DNA of 64,000 nt from Pseudoips prasinana (GCA_951640165.1 OX621263.1:4300501-4364500), one strand, 5' to 3'; shown: positions 47,670 to 57,999, counted from the stretch's first letter. Numbers and translations: made by a program. The notes: a model not told the origin generated them from the letters alone.

Positions 47670-48951
47670 GGTCTTTACCTATGAAATTGCCGTTCTGCAG
47701 TACTGGCCATTTCAAATCAAAATAATTTTTGTTTGGCTAAGAATTCTAATTTCAAATTAATTTTATTTTAAAAACATGGATTCTTTTTTCCAAAAGTAGT
47801 CATTTCTTTATTGATTAGTGTTACATTTTCATCGCATTTCAATCTTTTTCGTCATCATGGATACGTTAAAAATTCGAGTAATTATGGAATATGAGTACCG
47901 TCGTGGCAGCAACGCGGCACAAGCGGCACGCAACATCAACGACGTTTACGGAGCTAACACTACAAACCAACGCACCACCTGTTATTGGTTTGCTCGCTTC
48001 CGTTCTGGAAATTTCGACCTGAAAAATGAACCTCGCGGTCGTCCGAAGACTTTGGTCGACAATGACGAATTAAAGGCGGTTGTGGAAGCTGATGATACAC
48101 AATCTACGGCTGAATTAGCAGCAGCTTTCGACGTTAGCGTCAAAACAATATTGGTCCATTTGCGTCAAATTGGCAAGGTAAAAAAGCTTGACAAATGGGT
48201 GCCCCACGAACTCAATGATCGCCAGCGCGAAGTACGCGTCGAGACGTGCCTTGCACTGCTCAACAGACACACAAATGAAGGAATTTTGAACCGCATTGTT
48301 ACCTGCGATGAAAAATGGATTCTGTTTGATAACCGCAAGCGCTCAGCAAGTTGGTTGGATCCTGGTTCAGCACCTAAACAATGCCCTAAACGAAAACTTA
48401 CCCCTAGAAAAGTGATGGTCACTGTTTGGTGGTCTAGCGCCGGTGTGATTCATCACAGCTTCTTACCAAACGGGGTGAGCATTACTGCAGATGTGTACTG
48501 TGAAGAACTGAGCACAATGATGGAGAAGCTGGCGCATCTCCAACCAGCATTGGTCAATCGCTCGTCTCCGCTGCTCCTGCACGACAACGCGCGACCTCAT
48601 ACTGCACAGCAGACGGTCTCCAAGTTGCAAGAACTGGGGTTGGAAGCTCTCCGTCATCCGCCCTACTCACCAGACCTTGCGCCTACAGACTACTACTTTT
48701 TCCAGAATTTGGATAACTTCTTGGCGGGAAAAAAATTCAATACCCGAGAGGCAGTACAAAATGCCTTTGAAGAATTTGTTGCCTCCCGTCCAGCTGATTT
48801 CTTTAAGAAGGGCATCAATAAACTGCCACTGCGATGGCAAAGATGCATTGATTGCATGGGTGATTACTTCGATTAATACAAATAAAAAAATTCATGAAAA
48901 AAAATCGTTTAAATTTTTTCATACAAAACGGCAATTTCATAGGTAAAGACC
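47670..48951 (+). mobile_element. mariner element, copy 3 (complete)
   Basis: 1282 bp, the same length as copy 1, flanked by TA (47668-47669, 48952-48953). The TIRs GGTCTTTACCTATGAAATTG and inverse are intact. The structure is complete in every visible respect. Confidence 0.95.
47857..48876 (+). CDS. mariner transposase, copy 3 (339 aa, intact)
   Basis: ATG at 47857 (MDTLKIRV), stop at 48876. D151, D243 and D278 with D,D34D spacing, WVPHEL at 114-119, YSPDLAP at 270-276, and Ser at 94 as in copy 2. With two complete TIRs, an intact gene and TA flanks, this copy has all parts needed for self-mobilisation. The 5' UTR between the TIR and ATG is about 190 bp. Whether it is transcribed is not visible. 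Confidence 0.95.
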   Translation: MDTLKIRVIMEYEYRRGSNAAQAARNINDVYGANTTNQRTTCYWFARFRSGNFDLKNEPRGRPKTLVDNDELKAVVEADDTQSTAELAAAFDVSVKTILVHLRQIGKVKKLDKWVPHELNDRQREVRVETCLALLNRHTNEGILNRIVTCDEKWILFDNRKRSASWLDPGSAPKQCPKRKLTPRKVMVTVWWSSAGVIHHSFLPNGVSITADVYCEELSTMMEKLAHLQPALVNRSSPLLLHDNARPHTAQQTVSKLQELGLEALRHPPYSPDLAPTDYYFFQNLDNFLAGKKFNTREAVQNAFEEFVASRPADFFKKGINKLPLRWQRCIDCMGDYFD

Positions 48952-49073
48952 TATTATCTGACTGATATGTTATTATGACATACATTCTGATACACACACA
49001 CACGTTTATGTATGTACCTGTATGATAACAATAGGTAATAAAGTACCTACGCACTTATTTTGAGGAGTCCTGT

Positions 49074-49251
49074 GCCTCTAGCACGAGTTCCTGCAGTTTA
49101 CTTACTCGATCACACGTACAGTTTCGTCCCATACATTGAGCACCAGAGTTTTAGTTCTTAATAGTTTCCGCGAGAAGCGCTGGTGCTCAATGTATGGAGG
49201 AAACTGTACGTGTGATCGAGTAAGTAAACTGCAGGAACTCGTGCTAGAGGC
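49074..49251. repeat. Long hairpin, 72-73-bp arms
   Basis: 49074-49146 and 49180-49251 are inverse copies with one small indel (GCCTCTAGCACGAGTTCCTG against its complement), separated by 33 nt. It could be a tiny foldback MITE or encode a hairpin RNA. No duplication of flanking bases is evident. Confidence 0.85.
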
Positions 49252-49357
49252 TCTGGAGTGCTAAAATAAAGCCTCTGCTTAGTTTAGACTCCGGATCTCC
49301 GTAAAAATGTATAATAAGCTTCCAGAATCAATTAAAGACAAATACAATAAAATAATA

Positions 49358-49630
49358 TAAAAAAGGTTTTTATTCACATAGACTTTAAAAAAGCGCTTGT
49401 AAATAGTCAGAACATGTATGTAGTAATACAGTTATTATTTCTAGTTACTTATTACAGATATTTAGGTACACGGAATGTTAAAACATTTATACAATTTATT
49501 TTATAATGGTAGTGACATTTAGCTAGCTTGTATTATGTTATTGTCAAGGAGATTATGTTTAGGTTTAATTATTGAAATTTATATTTTACTACATATTGTC
49601 TGAATGGTTCTGTCTATATTAAGGTAATAA
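49358..49630 (-). repeat. L-family retroposon 3' region (near complete)
   Basis: On the minus strand it reads CCTTAATATAGACAGAACC, AATACAAGCTAGCTAAATG and GTACCTAAATATCTGTAATA, ending GTGAATAAAAACC. It is the best uninterrupted copy for comparison with 436-1078. Confidence 0.6.
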
Positions 49631-50140
49631 TAAGTATCAATAGCATTATTAAAAAAAAAACTTTGTACTTACTAAAACCTACTATAGTATAGACGAATAT
49701 TTTAATGATAAAATATAATTAGCAACAAAAAGCATATGACTATAATATTAACGAAATTAGTGCAATATAAAAAATAAATGATATAAAATATATAGATGAT
49801 TTATAAAATAGTAAAATTTATTAAATTAAAATAACTAAATAATTAGGTGAGTATAATAAATGAATTCAGCACTAACTATAATAATACATTAATTTAATAA
49901 AAACGAATTATGTTATTTAAATATCCAATTAGTAATAATGCACTGTTCCTCCTCTCTCCTAAATCTGTGCTGTACCCTGCAGGGGCCACAATTGATACAA
50001 ACATTCTACCAACTTTTATACCATTCTACCATGTCTACCAACTTTAATACATACATTTAAGAATGCAATAAAGAATTGAGAATTGATCTCCCACGAGTTA
50101 CATATTATGCTTTATCTATAGTTTGTGAACACAATTTTTT
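49631..50140. other. AT-rich stretch without recognised features
   Basis: No frame, TIR or tRNA-like block supported. Confidence 0.45.
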
Positions 50141-50142
50141 AG

Positions 50143-50417
50143 GGTGCCGTACCCAAAGGGTAAAACAGGACCCTATTACTAAGATTGTCTGTCTGTCCGT
50201 CTGTCACCAGGCTGTATCTCATGAACCGTGATAGTTAGACTGTTGAAATTTTCACAGATGATGTATTTCTGTTGCTGCTATAACAAACCTAAAAAACAAA
50301 ATAACATAAATATTTAAGGGGGCTCCCATACATTAAACGTGAAGTTTTTTTGCTCGTTTGTATAGATAATGGTACGGAACCCTTCGTGCGCGAGTCCGAC
50401 TCGCACTTGGCCAGTTA
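50143..50417 (-). repeat. 'GGCCAAGTG' repeat, short subtype
   Basis: On the minus strand it begins GGCCAAGTGCGAGTCGGACT and ends GGGTACGGCACCCTAAAAA, with a CGGACAGACAGACAATC block near the end. A close relative is at 58707-58993 in the same orientation; the longer subtype is at 12968. Confidence 0.65.
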
Positions 50418-51049
50418 TTTGTTTTCGTATTTGTATATCTCTCTTCTAAAATAACAGCGCATTCATAGAACTGTTAAGTGTTAAAACTGCTTATGATATG
50501 CGCAACAATTATGCGCACCAGGCCTATATGGTCGACAGGTTTTGGAATGCCGTTTATTTTCCTTCAGTATATAATAATCGCGCAAAAACAAAATTGACAT
50601 ACCTAACTATAGATGCCGCGTCGTTCTCATAAGAAGTATGTTAGAAAGAGATGCAGCGATATCAAATTTAATTCAATCTCATTTAATAAACAAGGGCTAT
50701 TAACTGTCTATATTATTATTTGACGATAACACCGCATTTTAAAGCGAAATGATTTATTGTCGCTTTAGGTATGACCTTTTAACTGAATTTGAGATAGGGA
50801 TTGTATACTTTTATTAATAATATTACATGATTAAAACATTTATTTTGAATACAAATAGTTATGTTCCACTCGAACGCCTGTTTTTTAAACTAAACTTGTA
50901 CCTAAGTAGATGTTAAATTCGAGACATAACAACATACCAGACAATATTACGAAACATCCGATAAGTTATAAATTCGATACATAAATTTAATGTTATGTAC
51001 CGTAGTCGCTTCGCCAGCCTTATAATTGTCCACCAAATATCCCACTCAC

Positions 51050-51092
51050 CTTGCGAGCCTAATACAACTATTTTAGCTTCAATAACTTTCAT
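51050..51092 (-). CDS. Small GTPase (probably Rab family), first coding exon only
   Basis: The minus strand has ATCAAAATG followed by 14 codons, MKVIEAKIVVLGSQ, plus one G, ending at AAG|GTGAGT, a consensus 5' splice donor. IVVLGSQG matches the first beta strand and the beginning of the P-loop (GxxxxGK) of Ras-superfamily GTPases, and the intron would interrupt the P-loop in phase 1. Such proteins are membrane-traffic or signalling switches. Downstream exons would lie at lower coordinates; I could not find them in the window, so the intron may be very long or the rest may lie outside. It could be a processed fragment, but splice donor and Kozak context argue for a real gene. The exact Rab subtype is not determined. 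Confidence 0.5.
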
Positions 51093-51300
51093 TTTGATCA
51101 CAAACACAACAACAAAATAAAAAAGCACATATACGAAAACAACTTTACATTGTTTTATTGTTTATCGAAACTATAAACACAACAATATTCAATCACGACA
51201 CATGCATTCCACTTCGTAACTTTTACGAAACTAAATATAAGCGGATGAATTGAAAATCCCCCTTGAGGCGCTTGAGCTGAGCCAATGAATGGTAGCGATA
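51093..51300 (-). promoter_or_regulatory. Putative 5' UTR and promoter of the GTPase gene
   Basis: This is the region directly upstream of the candidate ATG. It is relatively free of repeats, unlike its surroundings, which fits a promoter under constraint. No TATA box or initiator can be singled out with confidence. Confidence 0.3.
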
Positions 51301-51317
51301 ACTTGATTATTTGATGA

Positions 51318-51840
51318 CCATTTTAAATTGGTCGGTGTGTCTAGACATTTTACTATAGCGCCATCTATAGGATTGTCCGAGGAAATTTATAAAGAAGCGG
51401 TAGAGATATTTTGTCATGGAGTTATGTAATTAGTTGAAGCCAAATGTATTAGATGTCAGAGTATTAAATCACAACACAGGCATCCAAATCTCGTTTTGTG
51501 TATAAATATAATAAAATTGTGAACTGTTGAATTGTAGTGGTATTTTCGTAATTTGATTACTTCTTTAATTTGGTTGGGGTATCTAGACATTTTGCTATAG
51601 CGCCATCTATAGGATTATGTGAGGAAATATTATATACGTAAGCGGTAGACATATTTTGTCATGGAGTTGAGTAATTAGTTGAAACCAAATGTACCTAATG
51701 ATAGATGACGTAGTATTAAATCAAAACACAGGCAACCAAATCTCTTTTTGTGTAAATAAAATAAAATTGTGAACAGTTGAATTGTACTGGTAGCTTCGTT
51801 ATTTGATTACTTCTTTAATTTGGTTGGAGTATAGTGATAT
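51318..51840. repeat. About 242-bp tandem repeat, two units and a partial third
   Basis: CTAGACATTTT(A/G)CTATAGCG and CCATCTATAGGATT begin the units at about 51341 and 51583. TTTGTCATGGAGTT and AACACAGGCA(T/A)CCAAATCTC follow in both. The third unit keeps only GATTACTTCTTTAATTTGGT. The array lies just upstream of the GTPase exon. Confidence 0.75.
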
Positions 51841-52195
51841 GTATTAAACCACCATCTTAAAATATGAGTCTGTAAATATGAAAGCAAGTTGTTTACTGCG
51901 GAGAAACATTGTCGCAAAGTTAAATTCTTAGTACGAAACATGTCTAATAGATGTCGCAATATTTAAGTTGCGTACAAATACCTGTGTTCCTAAAGTCACA
52001 GCTGTATAGGATTCGAGAAAAATACTGCTAAATACATATGGCTAAATAGGTACAATAAGTCGTTACCATCGCGGCATCGCTGATCCTAAGTTATGGTACG
52101 TAAGTACCTACTCTTTATTCTGTGGTTATGGTTTTAACCGTATTGTGAGCCACAGGAAAAGCACTACGTAATATAAATATCTTATTGAAGACTGA
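51841..52195. other. Stretch without recognised features
   Basis: Nothing supported; no open frame of note. Confidence 0.4.
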
Positions 52196-52216
52196 TACAT
52201 ACATACATACATAGAC

Positions 52217-52960
52217 TCACGCCTGTTTCCCAGAGGGGTAGGCAGAGACAACGGATTTCCATTTGTCACGATCTTTGCATACTTCTTTTGCCTCGATTAC
52301 TGTCATTATATTCTTCATACATGCTCGCCGGTTTAGGGTACTTCTGACCTGCCCTTTCTTGAGAACATCTCCAATTTGGTCAGAGAATGTTCGACGTGGT
52401 CTTCCCCTTCCGGTTGTCCCATTCACACAGGCCAGGTATACTTCTTTTGTCAATCTTCTTTCATTCATCATTTCTAAATGGCCAAACCATCTCAGCATGC
52501 CTTTTTCAATCTTTGTGACTACATCCTCTTTCACACCACAACGCTCTCTTACATCAGTATTTCGAATTCTGTCTCTCAAAGTCACACCACACATACTTCT
52601 CAGAGCTCTCATTTCCACTGCATTTATTTTACTTTCATTCTTTTTCTGCCATACCCAACTTTCACTTCCATACATTAAAGTTGGCACTAACACTCCATCG
52701 TGCACGGCTAGTCGAGCCTTCTTTGATACTTGCCGGCTACTCATAAAGGCGTGTAGTGCCCCATTCACTCTATTCCCCGCATTTACTCTTCTAACAATAT
52801 CTTTTTCATATTTCCCATCTCTCGTAAACAAAGTTCCCAAATATACAAACTCATTCACCTGTTCGACTTTCTCTCCTCCAATCACAATATCACACGTTGT
52901 CGTGTATTCATCCCTCTCAAAGACTGATAGTAGCCGTTTATAGCTTAATGCGGTCAACAA
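52217..52960 (-). pseudogene. 5'-truncated LINE, RT C-terminal domain (RTE-like)
   Basis: The minus strand has an uninterrupted 247-codon frame: [86 protein letters not shown] and [11 protein letters not shown]. These are the thumb and C-terminal motifs (FxYLG, LYGSE.W, LRWFGH, GRP) of RTE and related non-LTR RT proteins. The catalytic palm is missing through 5' truncation. A (TACA)n-like run at 52196-52212 marks the 3' end. The large plus-strand open frame over the same bases is its shadow. Confidence 0.8.
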
Positions 52961-53013
52961 AAGTTCTATAAGATTCTAGAACGTGGATGTCTAAATGTTG
53001 ATAAAATATGAAA

Positions 53014-53311
53014 TCTATACATATAATAAAATCCTAGGAAAGTCAAAACTGTACATAGAATATTTTTTAAAAGGATACAGTGGACGTGATCTACAATCGA
53101 AATCGATCGAAAGCTAAAATTATAGTTTTTAGAATTTTTGTCTGTTTGTCTGTATGTATGTCCGGGCTAAACTCAAAAGGTACTGCATGGATTTACTTCA
53201 AATTTTTCATGAATATTACTAAAGGTCGGGTATAGGCTCCATATTATCACGCTATCACCTACGGGGGAGGAGCTAAGATTTAACGCGGGTAAAACCGCGC
53301 AGCACAGCTAG
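53014..53311 (+). mobile_element. Helitron family A (298 bp)
   Basis: The start TCTATACATATAATAAAATC follows an A; the end is CGCGGGTAAAACCGCG, CAGCACAG, CTAG and then T. It is the cleanest plus-strand copy of family A. Confidence 0.8.
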
Positions 53312-53328
53312 TAATAATATAATATAAA

Positions 53329-53700
53329 ATCCTGGGACATTTTTCGCACACGGCCATCTGATCGCAATCTACGCAGAGCTTGGAGCTTGGAGACTAGATA
53401 ACTGATATTACATATACCATTTTCTTTTGTAAATACATACTTATATAGATAACTAGCGGCCCGGTACGTGCTTCGCTACGTATAAGGCATATTAATTTTT
53501 AAATTTTCTCTACGTACAAACCTTACCTGGACTTCCACGAATAATTCAAGACCAAAATTAGTCAAATCAATAAAGGCGTTGTTGAGTTATGACTCGGGAC
53601 AAACAGACATGTCCATGCACACAAATAACTGTCCTGGGTGGGAAACAACCCTGACCCGACCTGCAGTATGAAAGGCAAACATTTACCACGTTGCACTTGG
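53329..53700 (-). repeat. SINE family 1, split by a Helitron fragment
   Basis: TCCTGGGACATTTTTCGCAC, GGCCATCTGATC and GTAAATACATACTTATATAG precede the break. GACAAACAGACATGTCCATG and CTGTCCTGGGTGGGAA (the degenerate head) follow it. Confidence 0.65.
53453..53592 (-). mobile_element. Helitron family D, 5' truncated
   Basis: CTAGCGGCCCGGTACGTGCT and the hairpin TACGTGCTTCGCTACGTA mark the 3' end on the minus strand. The element stops at GTTGAGTTATGA, inside the region homologous to 7607-7874. Confidence 0.6.
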
Positions 53701-54440
53701 TGGAGTACCGGCCTGGATCGCACTTTAAGATTTCCCAGTTTTTAATAAACAACAAATTGATTACGTCCTGTTCCGGACATTAATGAAGCCAAAATCAAGC
53801 GAATAAAAAGATAATACTTCTCTCCAAAGCTATAAAGCTATGATAGAAGACTTTTTATAGCTATAAGTTAATAGCTTCCTTTATAATGATTGCCATAAGA
53901 TGGCCGACTGTCGAAGTAAAGATTGGTGTCATAAAATCGTTATTTTATAAGCGTACTTAACTTAACGGCTCATTTACGGTTATTTTATAGCGATTAAATA
54001 GGAAAATGATATTTTTATGACATTATATTCAGCTTTATGTAGAGAGATAACTCTGTGTGCGTTAAATATAAAAATAATGAAGGCATAAAGAATTATAAAT
54101 ATCTTAAATATTCATTTTGTCACTAGATAAAAACGCCCTCCAAGGATCAAATAGATACGTAAATCTCGGAAAGGGTATTTTTGCTCCTCGATAACGAGTG
54201 GAAAAGTCGTTTTTATACTCTAGAGTAAAGTAAATTTTAATTATAACATCGTGTGCAGTAAGTTTCATTAAACCTATTTACTTTCTACCTCTATGGTGCC
54301 GAATTTATCATATAACTTTTTTAATTTATTAAAAACTTAGACTCGGAACGTTCTTGGTGTACTTTTTGTTATATTCTCTTTGCTTAGGTTTGCTACTCTT
54401 GGTAGACGGGTTGGGTTGGCGATAGAAGTATGATGGCCAT
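53701..54440. other. AT-rich stretch without recognised features
   Basis: No supported frame or repeat; a local TTTTTATAGCTATAA-type inverted sequence near 53850 is short and probably chance. Confidence 0.4.
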
Positions 54441-54449
54441 AGTATTCCA

Positions 54450-54510
54450 GAGAGACGCTGCTGCCCGTTGTCTAGGCGATAATCACTCGGGATGATTTCT
54501 GTGCCCCTAC
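54450..54510 (-). repeat. RTE-derived leader fragment
   Basis: GACGCTGCTGCCCGTTGTCT and CTCGGGATGATTTCT are inverse copies of the RTE leader blocks at 43740-43790. Confidence 0.4.
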
Positions 54511-54867
54511 TTGATGAGATGGAGTTGAGATATTCGTCGCTTTCATCCAGCATACGCTAAATGTCGCTAGTTATCTCTCAGTGTTACCTAGCCAGTGTTC
54601 CAAGACAGTTGTCGCGATTCCCCGGGACATGGCTGAGCCTCACCGCTCAGTGTCATTTCATTGGGTGCCACTGTTGATCCTGGCTGGAGTTACAGTGGTG
54701 GGTAAGAGGGAGGGATTAGTCTCAGTGTTACCTAGTAAAACCATATTGGCAGAGGCGAAGACGCCTTGACCTATTATAAGAACTAAATTAGAAATGATTG
54801 CCTAGAAGCGGGGCAAATGCTGGTAATTATTTCTTTAACAGAACTTAACTAAATTCAGTGTTATTAC

Positions 54868-55118
54868 AGCTCATCCATAACCGGACAAAGGGCTCCCTCA
54901 AAGATCTCAACAATTGCTGGTCTTGCTTTGCCTGCATCCAGCGGCTTCCAGTCATACCCACGAGATCACCGGTCCATTGTGTGGGCGGCCTGCCCAGCTG
55001 CGCATTCTGATGCGTGGTCGCCACTATAGAATCTCTTTGCCCCAGCGCTCATAAGTTCGAGAAGCCATGCCCACTGCGACTTTAGTGCCAATTTTGTGGG
55101 CTATGTTGGTAATGGTAA
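54868..55118 (-). pseudogene. RTE ORF2 C-terminal remnant
   Basis: Interrupted minus-strand frames give RTYERWGKEIL, then GRPPTQWTGDLVG, GSRWMQAKQDQQLLRSLREP and F.RLWMS. The WxGxPxxRWxDDL...G..WM..A.DR...R.L.E order is the extreme C-terminus of RTE RT proteins common in Lepidoptera. All other domains are absent. Confidence 0.6.
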
Positions 55119-55129
55119 TATTTATTTTT

Positions 55130-55362
55130 CTTTTTTAATACAACGCCCGCACTAGGGAATCTAATCCCTGTGTCGCACGTAGTTTACAAACATGTAACAG
55201 ACTGACACAAATTACATCCAGACTCAGAACAACAGTTGTTCTGATTCTGGATGTAATTTGTCTATTTATGGGCCACACAAATAGTTGTCCGGCGCGGGAT
55301 TCAAACCCGCGACATGAAGCGGCGAGGCTGTCTTAGCCGCTGCGCCACACGTGCAGTCTTTT
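55130..55362 (-). repeat. tRNA-derived SINE, family 3 (complete reference copy)
   Basis: On the minus strand: A box GTGGCGCAGCGGCTAAGACA, B box GGGTTTGAATCCCGCG, then CCGGACAACTATTTGTGTGG, a duplicated inverted CTGAGTCTGGATGTAATTTG block, CGACACAGGGATTAGATTCC, GCGGGCGTTGT and an A-rich tail. Confidence 0.75.
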
Positions 55363-55432
55363 TGCTTTGATTCACCTGCTGATTTCGGAATTTATGATTC
55401 GAATCATTTTTATTACTTATAGATTGCTTTGC

Positions 55433-55682
55433 GTAGTGACGGCGAATACAAGAATATCATCACCCCATCTCATCCTTTGGGGGGCATAGAAGTCGACTCG
55501 AGGGAATATCTACCAGAGGACGTGCAGTAGCTTCTTTCTGAGTAATATGACCATAATTCTGCAATCGCCAACCCATCTGCCAAGCGATTCGATTATAGCA
55601 AATCCCTTCAAGTTGATTCTTGAGGGAGGCTTTTATTTGTCCAGCAGTAGACTTCTTACAGCTTTTATGATGATGATGAGGA
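55433..55682 (+). repeat. RTE-derived SINE-like element (complete)
   Basis: Begins GTAGTGACGGCGAATA, has ACTCGAGGGAATATCTACCA, GACGTGCAGTAGC and GCCAAGCGATTCGATTATAG, and ends TTTGTCCAGCAGTAGACTTC with a GATGATGATGAGG tail. Start matches the RTE leader at 43685; end is RTE-type. About 250 bp with no coding region. Confidence 0.6.
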
Positions 55683-55689
55683 TTATTTA

Positions 55690-56525
55690 AAAAGAAAAGG
55701 GAATACTAAGAACTGTCTAACTACTAAAACTGCTTATCCGGAGTGCATATTTAGTCAATGGATCCTAACATGTCACGCTACATACTCTATGCCCTGATAC
55801 AGACTTATAAGCATTTACAAAATAGCTTGCTTACCCAGACAAAGCAATAAAAATAAGCTCTCAGATCATTGGCAATAAAAGGGAATAACATTTGTACAAA
55901 TTAATCTAAACGAAATTACCTTAGAAGCGAATAACAGATTCCAATCAATACAAAAGAGCGGGAAAGCAATCCAATATGGCCGATTTGCAAGCGCTTTGGA
56001 CCGCCATTAAAATATTTGAGAAAAATCGTTTACAAAATTACTGTTTCACCATCTTTTAATTCTTAGTATGACAGATATAAGGTTTATTTTTCAATGTTTT
56101 GATAGTAAATATAAGTTTGTAAAATATAAGAGCCCGCCACAAGTCAAGTCGGAAATCGGAAAACATTATACAGATTAAATTTCTACGGATATACATAGAG
56201 CTGTATTTCTAACTGAAGGACATCTTGTCGATTCATAAATCTGAATTGACTATCTAAGTTTAATCTGTAATAACGAGCTTAAGTTTCAAATTTAGAAATG
56301 TAATTCAGCTTGGGGCTGCGCTTTAGTTCGAACTTGAAAAGTTGATTCCGCTATACGATTTTCATTTTAATCCTCGAGTTGAATGAGTTTGTGTGAACAA
56401 GAAATTTATATCGAAATTTTATTCGTATTTCACCTAAATTCGAATCAAATTTCGATATAAATTTCTTGTGTATTTGAAGCCGAACCGTTTCTGAATTGCG
56501 TAACCAACAGTAGATAAGAAGGTAG
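55690..56525. other. Stretch without recognised genes
   Basis: A short inverted pair (GAAATTTATATCGAAATTT and AAATTTCGATATAAATTTC at about 56400-56468) is the only structure noted. Confidence 0.45.
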
Positions 56526-56530
56526 GTGTA

Positions 56531-56665
56531 CAGACGCCAGCACATCAAGCTAACCCAATCTGTCAAATTTCCCCAATTTAAAGTGAAGCTTATGCCTTTG
56601 TGATTAAGTTGAAAAACTATAAAAGAAATTTGACAGATTGGGGTAGCTGGATGTGCTGGCGTCTG
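56531..56665. mobile_element. TA-flanked MITE 'M', copy 3 (135 bp)
   Basis: CAGACGCCAGCACATCAAGC and GGATGTGCTGGCGTCTG between TA dinucleotides (56529-56530, 56666-56667). The interior is inverted relative to copies 2 and 4. Confidence 0.8.
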
Positions 56666-57062
56666 TACTTTAATTCGTTCATAAATAAGAGATGATCTTG
56701 ATGGACTGATATGTATGGAACCCTTAATAAGAAGTCAAAATTAAGCAAAATTAGTCAAATTCTAGCTAAACTCTGGGTAGCGCTAAGTTAAAGCTTAAGA
56801 AGGTACTTCAACAGTCGAAATGATGATGACGATGATGATTGGTTCGACCGATTTTTCGTCATGGTAACCACATCAACTTTTTTAAATTTAATTTTGAATT
56901 TACCATTGTTTTTTTAATTAAAATACTCGCGGTTGTGCGCACTGACCGCACGTGAGTTTCCCATCAAAGGGCGAAATAACACTTTGCCATGCATAGGATA
57001 CCTTATATAAAAAGCTCTGCACTTTGCAGAGTACGCTTTATATAAACGCTTTAATATGCAAA

Positions 57063-57296
57063 ACCTGGTGTGCCATGTGTGAGGCAAGCACCTAGTCTAC
57101 GGTAGCCAAGTATGCAGGTTTGAGCAGTGCTCTCGTGTTTTGGGTTCGATCTCAGCACAGGACAATAGTTTATGTGACCTATTTATATTTTTTTCGAGTC
57201 TGGGTGTAATTTGTGTCTGTGAAATGGATGCTTGTAAAGTGGCTGCGATACGGAAATCAATTTCTCTAGTGCAGGCGTTGTCTTTTATTAAAAAAA
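57063..57296 (+). repeat. SINE family 3, degenerate
   Basis: TTTTGGGTTCGATCTCAGCA (B-box region), GAGTCTGGGTGTAATTTGTG, GTGCAGGCGTTGTC and an A-rich end follow the family-3 order. Confidence 0.55.
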
Positions 57297-57438
57297 TACA
57301 AGAATAAAAGAGTAAAAAAGATGCCTTGATGAGCAGGTGGTTGGAACTCACACGTTGCCGACCTTTCCCTCTCCGCTGAATGGGTTAATTAGTTGGGTGA
57401 TTGCTTTCCGCACTTAGCCTCCTGATTGGGCCATTGTA

Positions 57439-57573
57439 CAGACGCCAGCACATCCAGCTACCCCAATCTGTCCAATTTCTTTTATAGATTTTCAACTTTA
57501 TCACATAAGCATAAAGTTCACTTTTGATTGGAGAAATTTGACAGCTTGGGGTAGCTTGATGTGCTGGCGTCTG
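57439..57573. mobile_element. TA-flanked MITE 'M', copy 4 (135 bp)
   Basis: CAGACGCCAGCACATCCAGC and GATGTGCTGGCGTCTG between TA dinucleotides (57437-57438, 57574-57575). Confidence 0.8.
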
Positions 57574-57795
57574 TACTTGAACATATTTGGCTACTGGAAC
57601 CATTTCAGTTCCATCCAGAAGTCTGGAAGAGGCCTCGAAATCCTGGCTGGAGTGCTTCCTGTAGTGTCTTCGGATCGTTTAGGAACTTTACTCGTTGCCT
57701 GGCAACGCTATTGCAGTGTAGCAGGATACCTACGTGTCCCTGTGTTTCTTCAGATTCAATGCTGAACCAGTAATCGGGTGGGTTGTAAGAATTAA

Positions 57796-57925
57796 AAAAA
57801 GGTTTTTATTCACGTAGACTTTAAAAAGCGCTTATAAATAGTTTGAACGTGTATGTAGTAATATAATTAAGTATACATAATTATCTCTAGTTACATAGAT
57901 ATTTAGGTACACGGATTGTAAGAAA
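57796..57925 (-). repeat. L-family tail fragment
   Basis: GGTTTTTATTCACGTAGACT, AAAAGCGCTTATAAATAGTT and AGATATTTAGGTACACGGAT match the L tail in reverse. An inverse piece follows at about 58000-58135, forming a loose inverted pair. Confidence 0.55.
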
Positions 57926-57999
57926 AGATTTATACATACATTTTGACAAATAGCTAAATGTCATTACTATTATAAAATCAATTTGCAACAATATAAATG

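Noticed and set aside
52263..52943. 226-residue plus-strand open frame
   Set aside because: It is antisense to the LINE RT C-terminal frame (52217-52960), which carries the recognisable motifs.
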